Assembly (NCBI GenBank): GCA_900766585.1
Contig: CAAFVV010000037.1
Location: 1 to 64,000, forward strand
Direction: 5' to 3'
DNA: 64,000 bases
Source: Clostridia bacterium
Lineage (GTDB): Bacteria; Bacillota; Clostridia; Oscillospirales; Acutalibacteraceae
Shown in pieces: positions 1 through 8,324 of the stretch. Positions within the stretch are counted from its first letter, which is position 1, and each line of letters begins with the position of its first letter. Under the pieces are notes generated by a model. The model saw only the letters and a program-made list of their open reading frames with translations, was not told where the DNA came from and did no database searches. Made by a program: the position numbers and the translations under genes.

Positions 1-10
1 ACACAGTAAA

Positions 11-56
11 GCAGGCGGGAAAGCTCTAAAGAGGTTTCCCGCCTGCCGCTTATTTT
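11..56 (+). terminator. Hairpin terminator at the left edge
   Basis: A perfect 12-bp stem (11-22 with 35-46) is followed on the plus strand by a T-rich stretch at 51-56. It lies just beyond the stop codon of the minus-strand sugar kinase. The T-tract is better in the plus direction, so it probably ends a gene entering from the left; it may also act on the kinase transcript, where only a short T-run follows. Confidence 0.6.
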
Positions 57-991
57 TGCACCGGTGTGACCGTCACGCCAGACAGCAGCTCGTGCGCCGT
101 CTGCCGGGTCGCAAGCCGCGTGCCGTCATGCCGCACGGCATCAGAGCCGCAGGCGACCGCAAGCCGCAGCGCATCCAACAGCGACTGCCCCTTGCAGTAG
201 CCGGTGACAAAGCCGGCCAGCAGGCTGTCGCCCGCGCCGACGGTGGAGCAGACCTCCACCTTGGGGCTGGACACGCGGAATTCGCCGCCCTCGCCGCAAT
301 AGAGCAGTCCGTCGCCGCCGAGTGACACGAGCAGGTGGTTGATCCCCGTGACCTCGCGCACACGGCGCGCGGTCGCGAGCGTCTGCTCGGGCGTGTCGCA
401 CGGACTGTCCGCCAGCTGCGCCAGCTCGTAAATATTGGGCTTGATCAGCCACGGCGAGATACGGGCATAATCCGCAAGCTTCAGCGCCGTGGTATCCACG
501 GCGACCAGCGCGCCCGCCTTTTTGGCCGCCAGCATCATATCGCCGTATTGCCCCACGGACAAGCCGCCGGGCATACTACCCGCAAACACGGCAATGCTCG
601 ACGCGCCGATACGCTCGGACAGCCACGCAGGCAGCACCGCGCCCATTTTGGAATAGAGCGTCGGCCCCTGGCGGTTGATCTTCACGGTCTCGCCGCCGCA
701 GCGCAGCGTCAGGTTCTCGCGCACGGCGCCGTCCACCCTGAGCATGTCGCACAGCAGATCCTCATCGTCAAGATAACGGTGCAGTTCGTCGGCGTTGTCC
801 TTCCCCGCCACAACGATACAGCAGGTGTGGATGCCGAAATCGCCGGTGACGCGTGCGACGTTGACGCCTTTTCCGCCCGCCTCGCGGCGCTCCTTCTGCA
901 CGCGGTTAACCTTATCGTCGTCTAAGCCGTCCACCCATAGTGTCACGTCGATCGAGGGGTTCAGCGTAATGGTGACGATATCCCGTTTCAT
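50..991 (-). CDS. fruK: 1-phosphofructokinase family sugar kinase
   Basis: A PfkB/ribokinase-superfamily kinase of 313 residues, the usual length for 1-phosphofructokinases and tagatose-6-phosphate kinases. It opens with an ITLNPSID stretch, carries the GGKGVNVA substrate loop near residue 40, and has the C-terminal GAGDS anion-hole and catalytic-Asp motif near residue 253. The expected reaction is ATP-dependent phosphorylation of fructose 1-phosphate in the cytoplasm. The ATG follows an AAAGGAG site. It lies 15 bp after cysS and probably shares its transcript. No fructose PTS gene is visible inside the window, so the substrate (fructose 1-phosphate or tagatose 6-phosphate) is not fixed by context. 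Confidence 0.85.
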   Translation of the reverse strand: MKRDIVTITLNPSIDVTLWVDGLDDDKVNRVQKERREAGGKGVNVARVTGDFGIHTCCIVVAGKDNADELHRYLDDEDLLCDMLRVDGAVRENLTLRCGGETVKINRQGPTLYSKMGAVLPAWLSERIGASSIAVFAGSMPGGLSVGQYGDMMLAAKKAGALVAVDTTALKLADYARISPWLIKPNIYELAQLADSPCDTPEQTLATARRVREVTGINHLLVSLGGDGLLYCGEGGEFRVSSPKVEVCSTVGAGDSLLAGFVTGYCKGQSLLDALRLAVACGSDAVRHDGTRLATRQTAHELLSGVTVTPVQK

Positions 992-1006
992 TGCCGTCCG
1001 CTCCTT

Positions 1007-2410
1007 TCAGCCGCGGTGCCATTTCACGCCCTGCGGCGTATCCTCCAGCACGATGTTGCGGGCCTTCAGCTCATCGCGGATGCGATCTGCCTCCGCCCAG
1101 TTTTTCGCCTTGCGCGCCGCTGTGCGCGCTTCAATCAACGCTTCAATCTCGCTGTCGAGATCTTCATTTTTGCGCTCATACAGCAGCCCGAGCACGTCGG
1201 TCAGCTCGCCGAAAAGCTCCGCTGCCGCCGCAAGCGCCGCTTTGCCGGGCTTTTCGTCGGCGGCAACCGCCACATTGATATCCCGCACCAGCTCAAACAG
1301 CGCTGCAATAGCGTCCGCCGTGTTGAGATCGTCATCCATCGCGGCGATGAACTTCGCCTTGCGCTGATCAAGTGCAGCTAGCAGCGCCGCATCTGCGGGA
1401 GATGCCCCGTCCGCCGCCTGCGACAGCGCAAACTGCAGATTGTCGCGGCAGGTATACAGCCGGTCGAGCGCCGCCTTGCTCTGCTCAATGATCTCCGCGT
1501 TATAGTTGATCGGGCTGCGGTAGGAGGAGGAGATCAGGAAAAAGCGAATCGCCTCGTAGCCGTATTTTTCCGCCACGTCGCGCACGGTGAAAAAGTTATT
1601 GAGCGACTTGGACATTTTTTTATTGTCCACATTGATATAGCCGTTATGCATCCAGTAATGGGCAAACGGCACGCCCGAGCAGCATTCACTCTGCGCGATT
1701 TCGTTTTCGTGGTGGGGGAAGATCAGATCCTGTCCGCCGCCGTGGATGTCGATGGTCTCGCCGAGATAGCGGCGCGCCATCGCCGAGCATTCGATATGCC
1801 AGCCGGGCCGCCCGTCGCTCCACGGCGAGGGCCAGAACGGCTCGCCGGGTTTTGCCGCTTTCCAGAGCGCAAAATCCAGCGGATCCTCTTTTGTCTCGCC
1901 GACGGCGATGCGCGCGCCGGACTCCAGATCGTCGATCGGCTGATGTGACAGCTTGCCGTATTCGGCAAAGCGGCGGGTGCGGAAATACACGTCGCCGTTT
2001 TCGGCACGATAGGCATAGCCCTTTTCCACCAGCTTGGACACGAGCGCGATGATCTCGTCAACGTTTTCGGTCGCCTTGGGGTGCACCGTCGCCGGATGCA
2101 CGCCAAGTCCGCGGGCATCGGTCTCAAACTCAGCGATATAGCGGCTTGCGATCTCCTCGCAGCTCACGCCCTCTTCGTTGGCGCGGCGGATGATCTTGTC
2201 GTCGATATCGGTGAAATTTGACACAAAACGCACCTCATAGCCGCGCCACTCGAGATAGCGCCGCAGCGTATCGAATACGCACAGCGGGCGGGCGTTGCCG
2301 ATGTGGATGAAGTTATAGACTGTCGGGCCGCAGACATAGATACGGAGCTTGCCCGGTTCAATGGGCACCAGCTCCTCCTTGCGGCGGGTGAGCGTATTAA
2401 ATATCTGCAT
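1007..2410 (-). CDS. cysS: Cysteinyl-tRNA synthetase
   Basis: A class I aminoacyl-tRNA synthetase that charges tRNA-Cys. At 467 residues it is normal length. The HIGH signature appears as HIGN at residues 36-39, preceded by the zinc-ligand Cys in YVCGPT (C27). A WHIECS zinc-site motif lies mid-protein and KMSKS near residue 268. The C-terminal helical DALR-like and anticodon-binding regions follow. The start ATG lies 23 bp after the pgsA stop. It sits in the recA-recX-rimO-pgsA-cysS run and is probably transcribed with it. Confidence 0.97.
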   Translation of the reverse strand: MQIFNTLTRRKEELVPIEPGKLRIYVCGPTVYNFIHIGNARPLCVFDTLRRYLEWRGYEVRFVSNFTDIDDKIIRRANEEGVSCEEIASRYIAEFETDARGLGVHPATVHPKATENVDEIIALVSKLVEKGYAYRAENGDVYFRTRRFAEYGKLSHQPIDDLESGARIAVGETKEDPLDFALWKAAKPGEPFWPSPWSDGRPGWHIECSAMARRYLGETIDIHGGGQDLIFPHHENEIAQSECCSGVPFAHYWMHNGYINVDNKKMSKSLNNFFTVRDVAEKYGYEAIRFFLISSSYRSPINYNAEIIEQSKAALDRLYTCRDNLQFALSQAADGASPADAALLAALDQRKAKFIAAMDDDLNTADAIAALFELVRDINVAVAADEKPGKAALAAAAELFGELTDVLGLLYERKNEDLDSEIEALIEARTAARKAKNWAEADRIRDELKARNIVLEDTPQGVKWHRG

Positions 2411-2433
2411 AAGGCATTGATCCTTTCCTTGAA

Positions 2434-3024
2434 TTAGCTGTTTTCACGGAAAAAGCGGCGGTAATCCCAAAGATAGATTCCGCCGGAGATGGCGGTCAGC
2501 ACCACGGAGATCCAGATGAGCACGCGGCAGACAAGCACCGGCACGGTAAATGCGGCGTCGGGCCATGCCGCCAGCGCGGGAACCGTCTGCTGCCAGCCCG
2601 CAAATTCCAGCGCAAGCATCATCGCGATAATGGACACCATCTGCGCCACCGTTTTGGCCTTGCCCCATATATTGGCGGCAATAACCACGCCGCTGCCCGC
2701 GGAGACGAGCCGCACCGAGGTCACCAAGAATTCGCGGGACAGGATGATCATCACCGCCCACACATCGAGTTGACCACGCGCCAAAAAGCCGAGAAACGCC
2801 GCCGTGGTCAGCATTTTGTCCGCAAGCGGGTCAAGAAATTTGCCGAGATTTGTGATCAGCTGCCGGCTGCGGGCAATGCGGCCGTCCAAAAGATCGGTCA
2901 GCGACGCCAGAATGAACACTCCGCAGGCGCAGAGATAGTGAAACGGGAACTCCGCCATCAAAAGCAGCAGATAAATGGGCGCCAGGATAACGCGCATCAG
3001 CGTCAGGCGATTCGGCAGGTTCAT
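2434..3024 (-). CDS. pgsA: Phosphatidylglycerophosphate synthase
   Basis: CDP-diacylglycerol-glycerol-3-phosphate 3-phosphatidyltransferase, an integral membrane enzyme of anionic phospholipid synthesis. The CDP-alcohol phosphotransferase signature is intact: D..DG..AR, then G...D...D within SLTDLLDGRIARS and GKFLDPLADK. Several hydrophobic segments surround it. A longer reading from a GTG at 3033 is possible, but the ATG at 3024 overlaps the rimO stop as ATGA. That suggests translational coupling, so it was chosen (196 residues). Confidence 0.93.
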   Translation of the reverse strand: MNLPNRLTLMRVILAPIYLLLLMAEFPFHYLCACGVFILASLTDLLDGRIARSRQLITNLGKFLDPLADKMLTTAAFLGFLARGQLDVWAVMIILSREFLVTSVRLVSAGSGVVIAANIWGKAKTVAQMVSIIAMMLALEFAGWQQTVPALAAWPDAAFTVPVLVCRVLIWISVVLTAISGGIYLWDYRRFFRENS

Positions 3025-4355
3025 CCGATCCACTCTCCCATCAGATCCCAGTCCATAGCATCCGTAATTTTCACCTGAATAAACTCGCCCGGGCGGACGG
3101 TTCTGCCGGAGGGGCAGGTGAAAAACACCTTGCCGTCAATATCCGGCGCGTCAGCGGCGCTGCGGCCGAACCACCGCTCGGCATAGCGGTCATAGCTTTC
3201 GACCAGCACCTCTTTTACAGTACCGATCTGCGCCTCGTGATACCGCGCGGCGATAACCGCCTGCTGCTCCATAAGGATATCGCGGCGGCGCTGCTTCACG
3301 TCGTCGGGCACCTGATCCGGCATATCGGCGGCAGGCGTGCCCTCCTCGGGCGAAAACGCGAAACAGCCGAGCCGCTCAAATTTCACGTCGGCGACCAGCT
3401 GACAAAGCGCCTCGAAATCCTCCTCTGTCTCGCCGGGGAAGCCGGTCATCACGGTGGTGCGCAGTACAACGCCGGGGATCTTCTCGCGGATGCGGGCAAA
3501 CAGCGCACGCAGCGTGTCGGCATCGCCGTAGCGGTGCATCGCCCGCAGCACCCGCCCCGAGGCGTGCTGGATCGGCACATCCAGATACGGCACGACCTTT
3601 TCCTGCCGCGCAACCGTCTCCAGAATGTCGTCGGTCAGATGGTCGGGATAACAGTAGAGCAGCCGGATCCAGCGAAGCCCGTCGATTGCGCAGAGGGCGT
3701 CGAGCAGGGCGCAGAGCTGGGATTTTCCGGTCAGATCCTGCCCGTAAACGGTAGGATCCTGCGCGACCAGCACCAGCTCCTTGACACCGCTTTTTGCCAG
3801 CGCCTTCGCCTCGCTGACCAGCGCTTCCAACGGGCGGGAGCGCAGATCGCCGCGGATCAGCGGAATGGCGCAATAGGCACAGCGGTGGTTACACCCATCC
3901 GCAATGCGCATATAGGCAAAAAACGAGGGGGTCGTCAACACACGGTCGCCCTCGAGCGACCAGCAGGAGCGGTCAGGGAAACGAACGAGATGCCCGCCGG
4001 ACAGCACAGTCTCCACCGCCTCCACGATATCGCCGTTGGCGCCAAGTCCCAAAACGGCGTCACATTCGGGCAGCTCGCTGACCAGTTCTTCGCGGTAGCG
4101 CTCCGCCAGACAGCCGGTCACGATAATGCCCCGAATGCGCTTCTCCTTTTTCAGCTGCGCAAATTCGAGAATATTCTCGATCGCCTCTTTTTTGGCGTCC
4201 TCAATAAAGCCGCAGGTGTTGATAATCACCACGTCGGCAAGTCCGCTTTCCGGTGTGATCTCATATCCCGCCTTCGCGATCTTCGCCAGCATCAATTCCG
4301 CATCCATCTGATTTTTCGGGCATCCCAGGGATACCATGCCCACCTTACCGGTCAT
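3021..4355 (-). CDS. rimO: Ribosomal protein S12 methylthiotransferase RimO
   Basis: A radical-SAM enzyme that adds a methylthio group to an Asp of ribosomal protein S12. The N-terminal UPF0004 domain has its cluster cysteines in GCPKNQ, NTCGF and GCLAER. The radical SAM cluster motif C...C..C is in DGCNHRCAYC, and a C-terminal TRAM domain follows. The open frame extends upstream through recX, but the ATG at 4355 gives MTGKVGMVSLGC, the expected family start, and 444 residues. The start lies inside the last codons of recX (11-bp overlap), and the stop overlaps the pgsA start. Confidence 0.95.
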   Translation of the reverse strand: MTGKVGMVSLGCPKNQMDAELMLAKIAKAGYEITPESGLADVVIINTCGFIEDAKKEAIENILEFAQLKKEKRIRGIIVTGCLAERYREELVSELPECDAVLGLGANGDIVEAVETVLSGGHLVRFPDRSCWSLEGDRVLTTPSFFAYMRIADGCNHRCAYCAIPLIRGDLRSRPLEALVSEAKALAKSGVKELVLVAQDPTVYGQDLTGKSQLCALLDALCAIDGLRWIRLLYCYPDHLTDDILETVARQEKVVPYLDVPIQHASGRVLRAMHRYGDADTLRALFARIREKIPGVVLRTTVMTGFPGETEEDFEALCQLVADVKFERLGCFAFSPEEGTPAADMPDQVPDDVKQRRRDILMEQQAVIAARYHEAQIGTVKEVLVESYDRYAERWFGRSAADAPDIDGKVFFTCPSGRTVRPGEFIQVKITDAMDWDLMGEWIG

Positions 4356-4995
4356 CGGCAAAACCTCCGTCGCCGGGATCCCCGGCCGCGTATTCTTCGC
4401 TCCACCGTTCAATCGCCCTGCGCGCGGTGGAATAATCAAAGCCCTGTCTGGCGAGAAAACCGAACGCTTTCTGCCGCAGTTTATCCTTATCCGTATCAGT
4501 ATACCGCTTTTTTTGCAAAAGTGCAAGTGCTTCTTGCAGATCATCGCTGCCGTTTTCCGAAACGGCCTGCTCGGCGATATCCCGGTCGACCCCGCGGCGC
4601 ACCATCTCCAGCACCGCCCGCTTCTGCGGATAATGCCGGCGGCCGCAGTATTCCTCTGCCAGCCGGCGGGCATAGACCTCCTCGCGGATCAGTCCCTGCT
4701 CCGCAAGCGCCGCCACGGTCTCCTCGGCAATATCCTGCCCCGCCTCGGGCGCGAGCTTGGCGACCATCTCCCCCGCCGCATAATCGCGCGCGGATAGCAG
4801 CCACAGCGCCTTTTCCCGCGCCCGGCGGCGGCGGGAGCAAAGCAGCAGCGCGTACAGCTCATCATCGTCGATCTCGCTGCCCTCGCGATAGGGGGATTCG
4901 TCAAATGTGCGGACATCCACCTCAACCGCCGGTTCATGGTCCAGCTCCAGCTGATAGAGCTGCCGCCGTTTCCGCTCCACTCCCGTAATGATCAC
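4345..4995 (-). CDS. recX: Regulatory protein RecX
   Basis: A RecA modulator that in studied bacteria inhibits or edits RecA filaments. The 216-residue protein shows the tandem three-helix RecX repeats: AREKALWLLSARDYA, then an EEVYARRLAEEY segment. The basic C-terminal part ends in KAFGFLARQGFDYS. It starts at GTG with GGAGG 8 nt upstream and lies just downstream of recA, the usual arrangement. A strong terminator separates recA from recX, so recX expression depends on read-through or a separate promoter that was not identified. Confidence 0.93.
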   Translation of the reverse strand: MIITGVERKRRQLYQLELDHEPAVEVDVRTFDESPYREGSEIDDDELYALLLCSRRRRAREKALWLLSARDYAAGEMVAKLAPEAGQDIAEETVAALAEQGLIREEVYARRLAEEYCGRRHYPQKRAVLEMVRRGVDRDIAEQAVSENGSDDLQEALALLQKKRYTDTDKDKLRQKAFGFLARQGFDYSTARRAIERWSEEYAAGDPGDGGFADDR

Positions 4996-5016
4996 GCGTG
5001 TTTCCTCCCATTCCTG

Positions 5017-5061
5017 TCAAAAACGGGACCGGACGGGGCAACACCGCATCCGATCCCGTTT
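5017..5061 (-). terminator. Terminator after recA
   Basis: Inverted arms at 5021-5033 and 5049-5061 form a GC-rich stem with one wobble pair, followed in minus-strand direction by five T residues. It lies between the recA stop and the recX ribosome site, so most recA transcripts should end here. Confidence 0.8.
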
Positions 5062-5070
5062 GCCGCAGGG

Positions 5071-6222
5071 TCAATCGTCTACCGATATGTCAATTTTTGC
5101 CTTGGCACTTGAAGCTGTCACCTTGGCTGCCGCCTCGATCGGAATCTCCACCGGCTCCTGCTCCGCCTTCACCGGCTCGAGCTTCGGCGCGCCGTTCGCT
5201 TTCAGTTTTTCGCGGATCTTCGCCTCGATCTCCGCCGCCATCTCCGGGTTATCCCGCAGATAATCACGCGCTTTTTCGCGCCCCTGCGCGATACGCTGCT
5301 CATTGTAGTAGAAAAATGCGCCGGATTTCTGGATCACGTCAAACTTGACGCCAAGCTCGATCAGCTCGCTTTCGCGGGAGATGCCCTTGCCATACAGCAC
5401 GTCAAACTCCGCCTCTTTAAACGGCGGGGCGACCTTATTTTTCACGACCTTGACGCGGGTGTGGGAGCCGATCGCCACGCCGTCTGCCTTCAACGTCTCA
5501 TTGCGGCGGACGTCCAGCCGCACAGAGGCATAATATTTAAGCGCGTTGCCGCCCGCCGTGACCTCGGGATTGCCGTAGACCACACCCACCTTCAGGCGCA
5601 GCTGGTTGATAAACACCGCGATGCAGTTGGATTTGGACACCGCGCCCGCGAGCTTGCGCATCGCCTGCGACATCAGCCGCGCCTGCAGGCCGACATGCGC
5701 GTCGCCCATATCGCCCTCGATTTCGGCACGCGGCACCAGAGCAGCGACCGAGTCCACCACCACAATATCCAGCGCGCCGGAACGGATCAGCGCCTCGGCG
5801 ATCTCCAGCGCCTGTTCGCCGGTATCCGGCTGCGACACAAGCAGGGAATCCACATCCACGCCGAGAGCCTTGGCGTAGACGGGGTCGAGCGCATGCTCGA
5901 CGTCGATAAACGCCGCCTCGCCGCCGAGCTTCTGCGCCTCGGCGACGGCATGCAGCGCCAGTGTTGTCTTACCGGACGACTCCGGCCCGTAGATCTCCAC
6001 GATGCGGCCACGCGGCAGTCCGCCGATGCCCAGAGCGGCATCCAGCGCCAGAGATCCGGTCGGGACACAGGCCACGTTCATATGCACGTTCTCGCCCAGC
6101 CGCATGACAGCGCCCTTACCGTAGTTTTTTTCGATCTGCTCCAGCGCCGATTCAAGCGCTTTCGCCTTGTTTTCCGCCACGGAGACCTGTAGCTTTTTGT
6201 CGGAGCCTTTTTTCTCTGCCAT
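5071..6222 (-). CDS. recA: Recombinase RecA
   Basis: The strand-exchange ATPase of homologous recombination and the co-protease of the SOS response. At 383 residues it is slightly longer than the roughly 350 common in the family, with a Lys/Ala/Glu-rich tail. Walker A is GPESSGKT at residues 79-86. The L2-loop and NQLR regions (FINQLRLKVG) and the ALKYYASVRLDVRR stretch are typical. The ATG follows an AAGGAG site. A candidate promoter and a LexA-type operator lie directly upstream, and an intrinsic terminator directly downstream. Confidence 0.99.
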   Translation of the reverse strand: MAEKKGSDKKLQVSVAENKAKALESALEQIEKNYGKGAVMRLGENVHMNVACVPTGSLALDAALGIGGLPRGRIVEIYGPESSGKTTLALHAVAEAQKLGGEAAFIDVEHALDPVYAKALGVDVDSLLVSQPDTGEQALEIAEALIRSGALDIVVVDSVAALVPRAEIEGDMGDAHVGLQARLMSQAMRKLAGAVSKSNCIAVFINQLRLKVGVVYGNPEVTAGGNALKYYASVRLDVRRNETLKADGVAIGSHTRVKVVKNKVAPPFKEAEFDVLYGKGISRESELIELGVKFDVIQKSGAFFYYNEQRIAQGREKARDYLRDNPEMAAEIEAKIREKLKANGAPKLEPVKAEQEPVEIPIEAAAKVTASSAKAKIDISVDD

Positions 6223-6283
6223 TCGTCGTCCTCTCCTTATTCATTCTCCCTGTATCGCTCCGCTTTCCGGAGCCGCTGCCTGT

Positions 6284-6312
6284 ATTATACAGCGTTATTT
6301 TGCGAAATGCAA
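6284..6312 (-). promoter_or_regulatory. recA promoter
   Basis: Read on the minus strand, a TTGCAT -35 box (6307-6312) and a perfect TATAAT -10 box (6284-6289) are separated by 17 bp. They lie about 60 bp upstream of the recA ATG. Confidence 0.8.
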
Positions 6313-6330
6313 CCGTTTTTTGCAAAAATT

Positions 6331-6344
6331 CGAACAAATGTTCA
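6331..6344. promoter_or_regulatory. LexA (SOS) operator of recA
   Basis: The palindrome CGAACAAATGTTCA matches the Gram-positive LexA/DinR box, CGAAC-N4-GTTC, except at its last base. It lies 18 bp upstream of the recA -35 box and downstream of the prmC stop. This placement implies damage-inducible control of recA. LexA itself is not in the window. Confidence 0.85.
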
Positions 6345-6367
6345 ACTTTTTCGCCGCAAAACGCCTG

Positions 6368-7222
6368 TCAGGGACGAAAACCTGCCACGACCCGCTCAAT
6401 CCCCGCGGCATCGCGCACGCGCATAAGCCCCGTCAGCCCCGCTTTGGCAAACAGCGCCTCCACCGCCTCCGCCTGACCCGCGCCGACCTCAACGGCACAA
6501 AGCCCGCCGGAGCGCAAACAGGAGAGCCACCGCGCCGCGATGACGCGGTAAAATTCCAGCCCGTCAGCACTGCCGTCAAGCGCCATCACCGGCTCCTGCT
6601 GCACCTCCCGCATCAGCCCGGACAGCTCACCTGTCGGGATATAGGGCGGGTTGGACAGCAGCGCGGCATAGCGATCCGGCGGCACCGGCATCGTGCAGAT
6701 ATCTGCCTGCACGGCGCACCCGTTTTGCCGGGGATACCGCTTAAGATTAGCGGTCAGATAGGCAAATGCGCGGTCGGACAGCTCCACACAGGTCGGCTGC
6801 ACCCGCGGGCAGAGCGAGGCTGTGCCCAGCCCCACGCAGCCGGTTCCGGCACACAAATCCAGAACGGGCAGCGCCGCTTCATCCGGAAATGCCGCCGAAA
6901 GCAGCCGTGCCGCCGTTTCGCAGAGCACCTCGGTGTCGGGACGCGGGATCAGCACCCCCTCGCCGACCTTCAGCCGCAGTCCGAGAAACGCCCACTCACC
7001 GAGCAGATATTGCAGCGGATACCCCGCCGCGCGCCGGTCTGCCGCCGCCTGCACCGCCTGTACGCGGTCGGGCGGAAGCGGCGTGTCTCCGCCAAAGAGG
7101 AAGCCGCTTTTCGGTACGCCGCCGATATCCTCCATCAAACAGCCCGCGTCAAACGCCGCGTCCCCGATCCCCGCCTGCAAAAGCTGTGCCCGCACCAAGC
7201 GGTACAGCTCGCCCGCCGTCAC
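6368..7222 (-). CDS. prmC: Release factor glutamine methyltransferase PrmC
   Basis: A SAM-dependent enzyme that methylates the Gln of the GGQ motif in peptide release factors. Residues 91-98 read LIPRPDTE and the SAM loop DLCAGTGCVG is at 122-131. The substrate-Gln motif NPPY is at 191-194. An in-frame extension to 7330 exists, but the GTG at 7222 overlaps the preceding stop as GTGA and gives 284 residues, the family norm. It is therefore likely coupled to the DUF1385 gene, a common clostridial pairing. Confidence 0.94.
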   Translation of the reverse strand: MTAGELYRLVRAQLLQAGIGDAAFDAGCLMEDIGGVPKSGFLFGGDTPLPPDRVQAVQAAADRRAAGYPLQYLLGEWAFLGLRLKVGEGVLIPRPDTEVLCETAARLLSAAFPDEAALPVLDLCAGTGCVGLGTASLCPRVQPTCVELSDRAFAYLTANLKRYPRQNGCAVQADICTMPVPPDRYAALLSNPPYIPTGELSGLMREVQQEPVMALDGSADGLEFYRVIAARWLSCLRSGGLCAVEVGAGQAEAVEALFAKAGLTGLMRVRDAAGIERVVAGFRP

Positions 7223-8286
7223 CGCCACACGTCCTTTTCCGCATCCTCGGGAATCACCGCCGTCAGCGCAGCAATGGCACATTCGATCATGCCGTCGTCC
7301 GGCTCCTTGGTCGTGATCCGCTGCACCCACATGCCGGGCGCCGCCACCACACGGGTCAGCCAGTTGTCATACCGCCCGCAGAGCTTGAGTAGCTCATAGC
7401 CGAAGCCGCACACCAAAGGGATCAGCAGCAGCTTGGCGATGACCCACAGCCATCTCACCGTGTACACCCCGGGGAAAATCAGCTGGATGAGCGTAGAAAA
7501 CAGCAGGCTCACAAGGATCATCAGGATCAGAAACGACGTGCCGCAGCGCGGGTGAAAACGGCGCTGCGGGCGCACGTTCTCCACGGTGAGCGGCAGCCCC
7601 TTTTCATAGCAGAATATCGTCTTATGTTCGGCACCATGGTAGCAAAACACCCGGTGGATATCCTTCATCAGCGAGATCAGCCACATATACAGCACCATCA
7701 CCGCGAGCTTGATCAGCTGCTCGATGCCGGAGCGGACGATCGCGGGAAACGCGGCGGAAAACAGCTTTTCCAGTCCGCCCACCGCGAGCCGCGGCAGCCA
7801 CATGAACAGCACGACCGCCAAAGCCACGCCGAGCACAGTGCCGACTGCCATTGTCGCACCCATCAGACCTTTTTTCTCATTCTTTTCGGACTTTTTCTGT
7901 GCCGCAGAAAACGCCGCATCCTCCTCCGCCAAAAGCTCGGGCGTGACCTCGATGCCCTCGGCTTTTGCCCGCTTTTCCGCGGCTTTTTTGACCTTTTCCT
8001 CGTGCTCAAGCGCCGTCAGCTCTTCCTCCATGCCTGACATGCTGACAGAATCCATCATGCACCGGTAGCCCACCTTCATGGAACCGATAAAATTGTAAAT
8101 CCCGCGCAGCACCGGCAGACGGAACGGGGCGGGCGCCTTTGCCGTCTCGGTATCCCAGCATTTCTGCCGGATCTCCCCCGAGCTGTGCCGCACCGCCATC
8201 GCCGTTTTTTCCGGTCCCCGCATCATCACGCCTTCAATCAGCGCCTGTCCGCCGATAGAGGTCTTTTTCTTTACTTGCTCCGCCAT
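7219..8286 (-). CDS. yqhQ: DUF1385 membrane protein (YqhQ-like)
   Basis: A 355-residue member of the DUF1385 family, often annotated as a predicted metal-dependent enzyme without a proven reaction. It has the typical start GGQALIEGVMMRGP and the histidine-bearing motif YHGAEHKTI. Four or more hydrophobic segments lie in the second half. A charged Glu/Lys-rich insert near residues 90-140 precedes the first membrane segment. It is coupled to prmC. Family assignment is firm; the biochemical role is unknown. Confidence 0.88.
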   Translation of the reverse strand: MAEQVKKKTSIGGQALIEGVMMRGPEKTAMAVRHSSGEIRQKCWDTETAKAPAPFRLPVLRGIYNFIGSMKVGYRCMMDSVSMSGMEEELTALEHEEKVKKAAEKRAKAEGIEVTPELLAEEDAAFSAAQKKSEKNEKKGLMGATMAVGTVLGVALAVVLFMWLPRLAVGGLEKLFSAAFPAIVRSGIEQLIKLAVMVLYMWLISLMKDIHRVFCYHGAEHKTIFCYEKGLPLTVENVRPQRRFHPRCGTSFLILMILVSLLFSTLIQLIFPGVYTVRWLWVIAKLLLIPLVCGFGYELLKLCGRYDNWLTRVVAAPGMWVQRITTKEPDDGMIECAIAALTAVIPEDAEKDVWR

Positions 8287-8324
8287 GGTCGTCGTCCTTT
8301 CTCTGCTGTGTTGTCCTGCTCCGC

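Noticed and set aside
3237..4988. 583-residue open frame on the plus strand
   Set aside because: It is antisense to rimO and recX, His/Arg/Gln-rich without any motif, and has no ribosome site. High-GC coding DNA produces such shadow frames.
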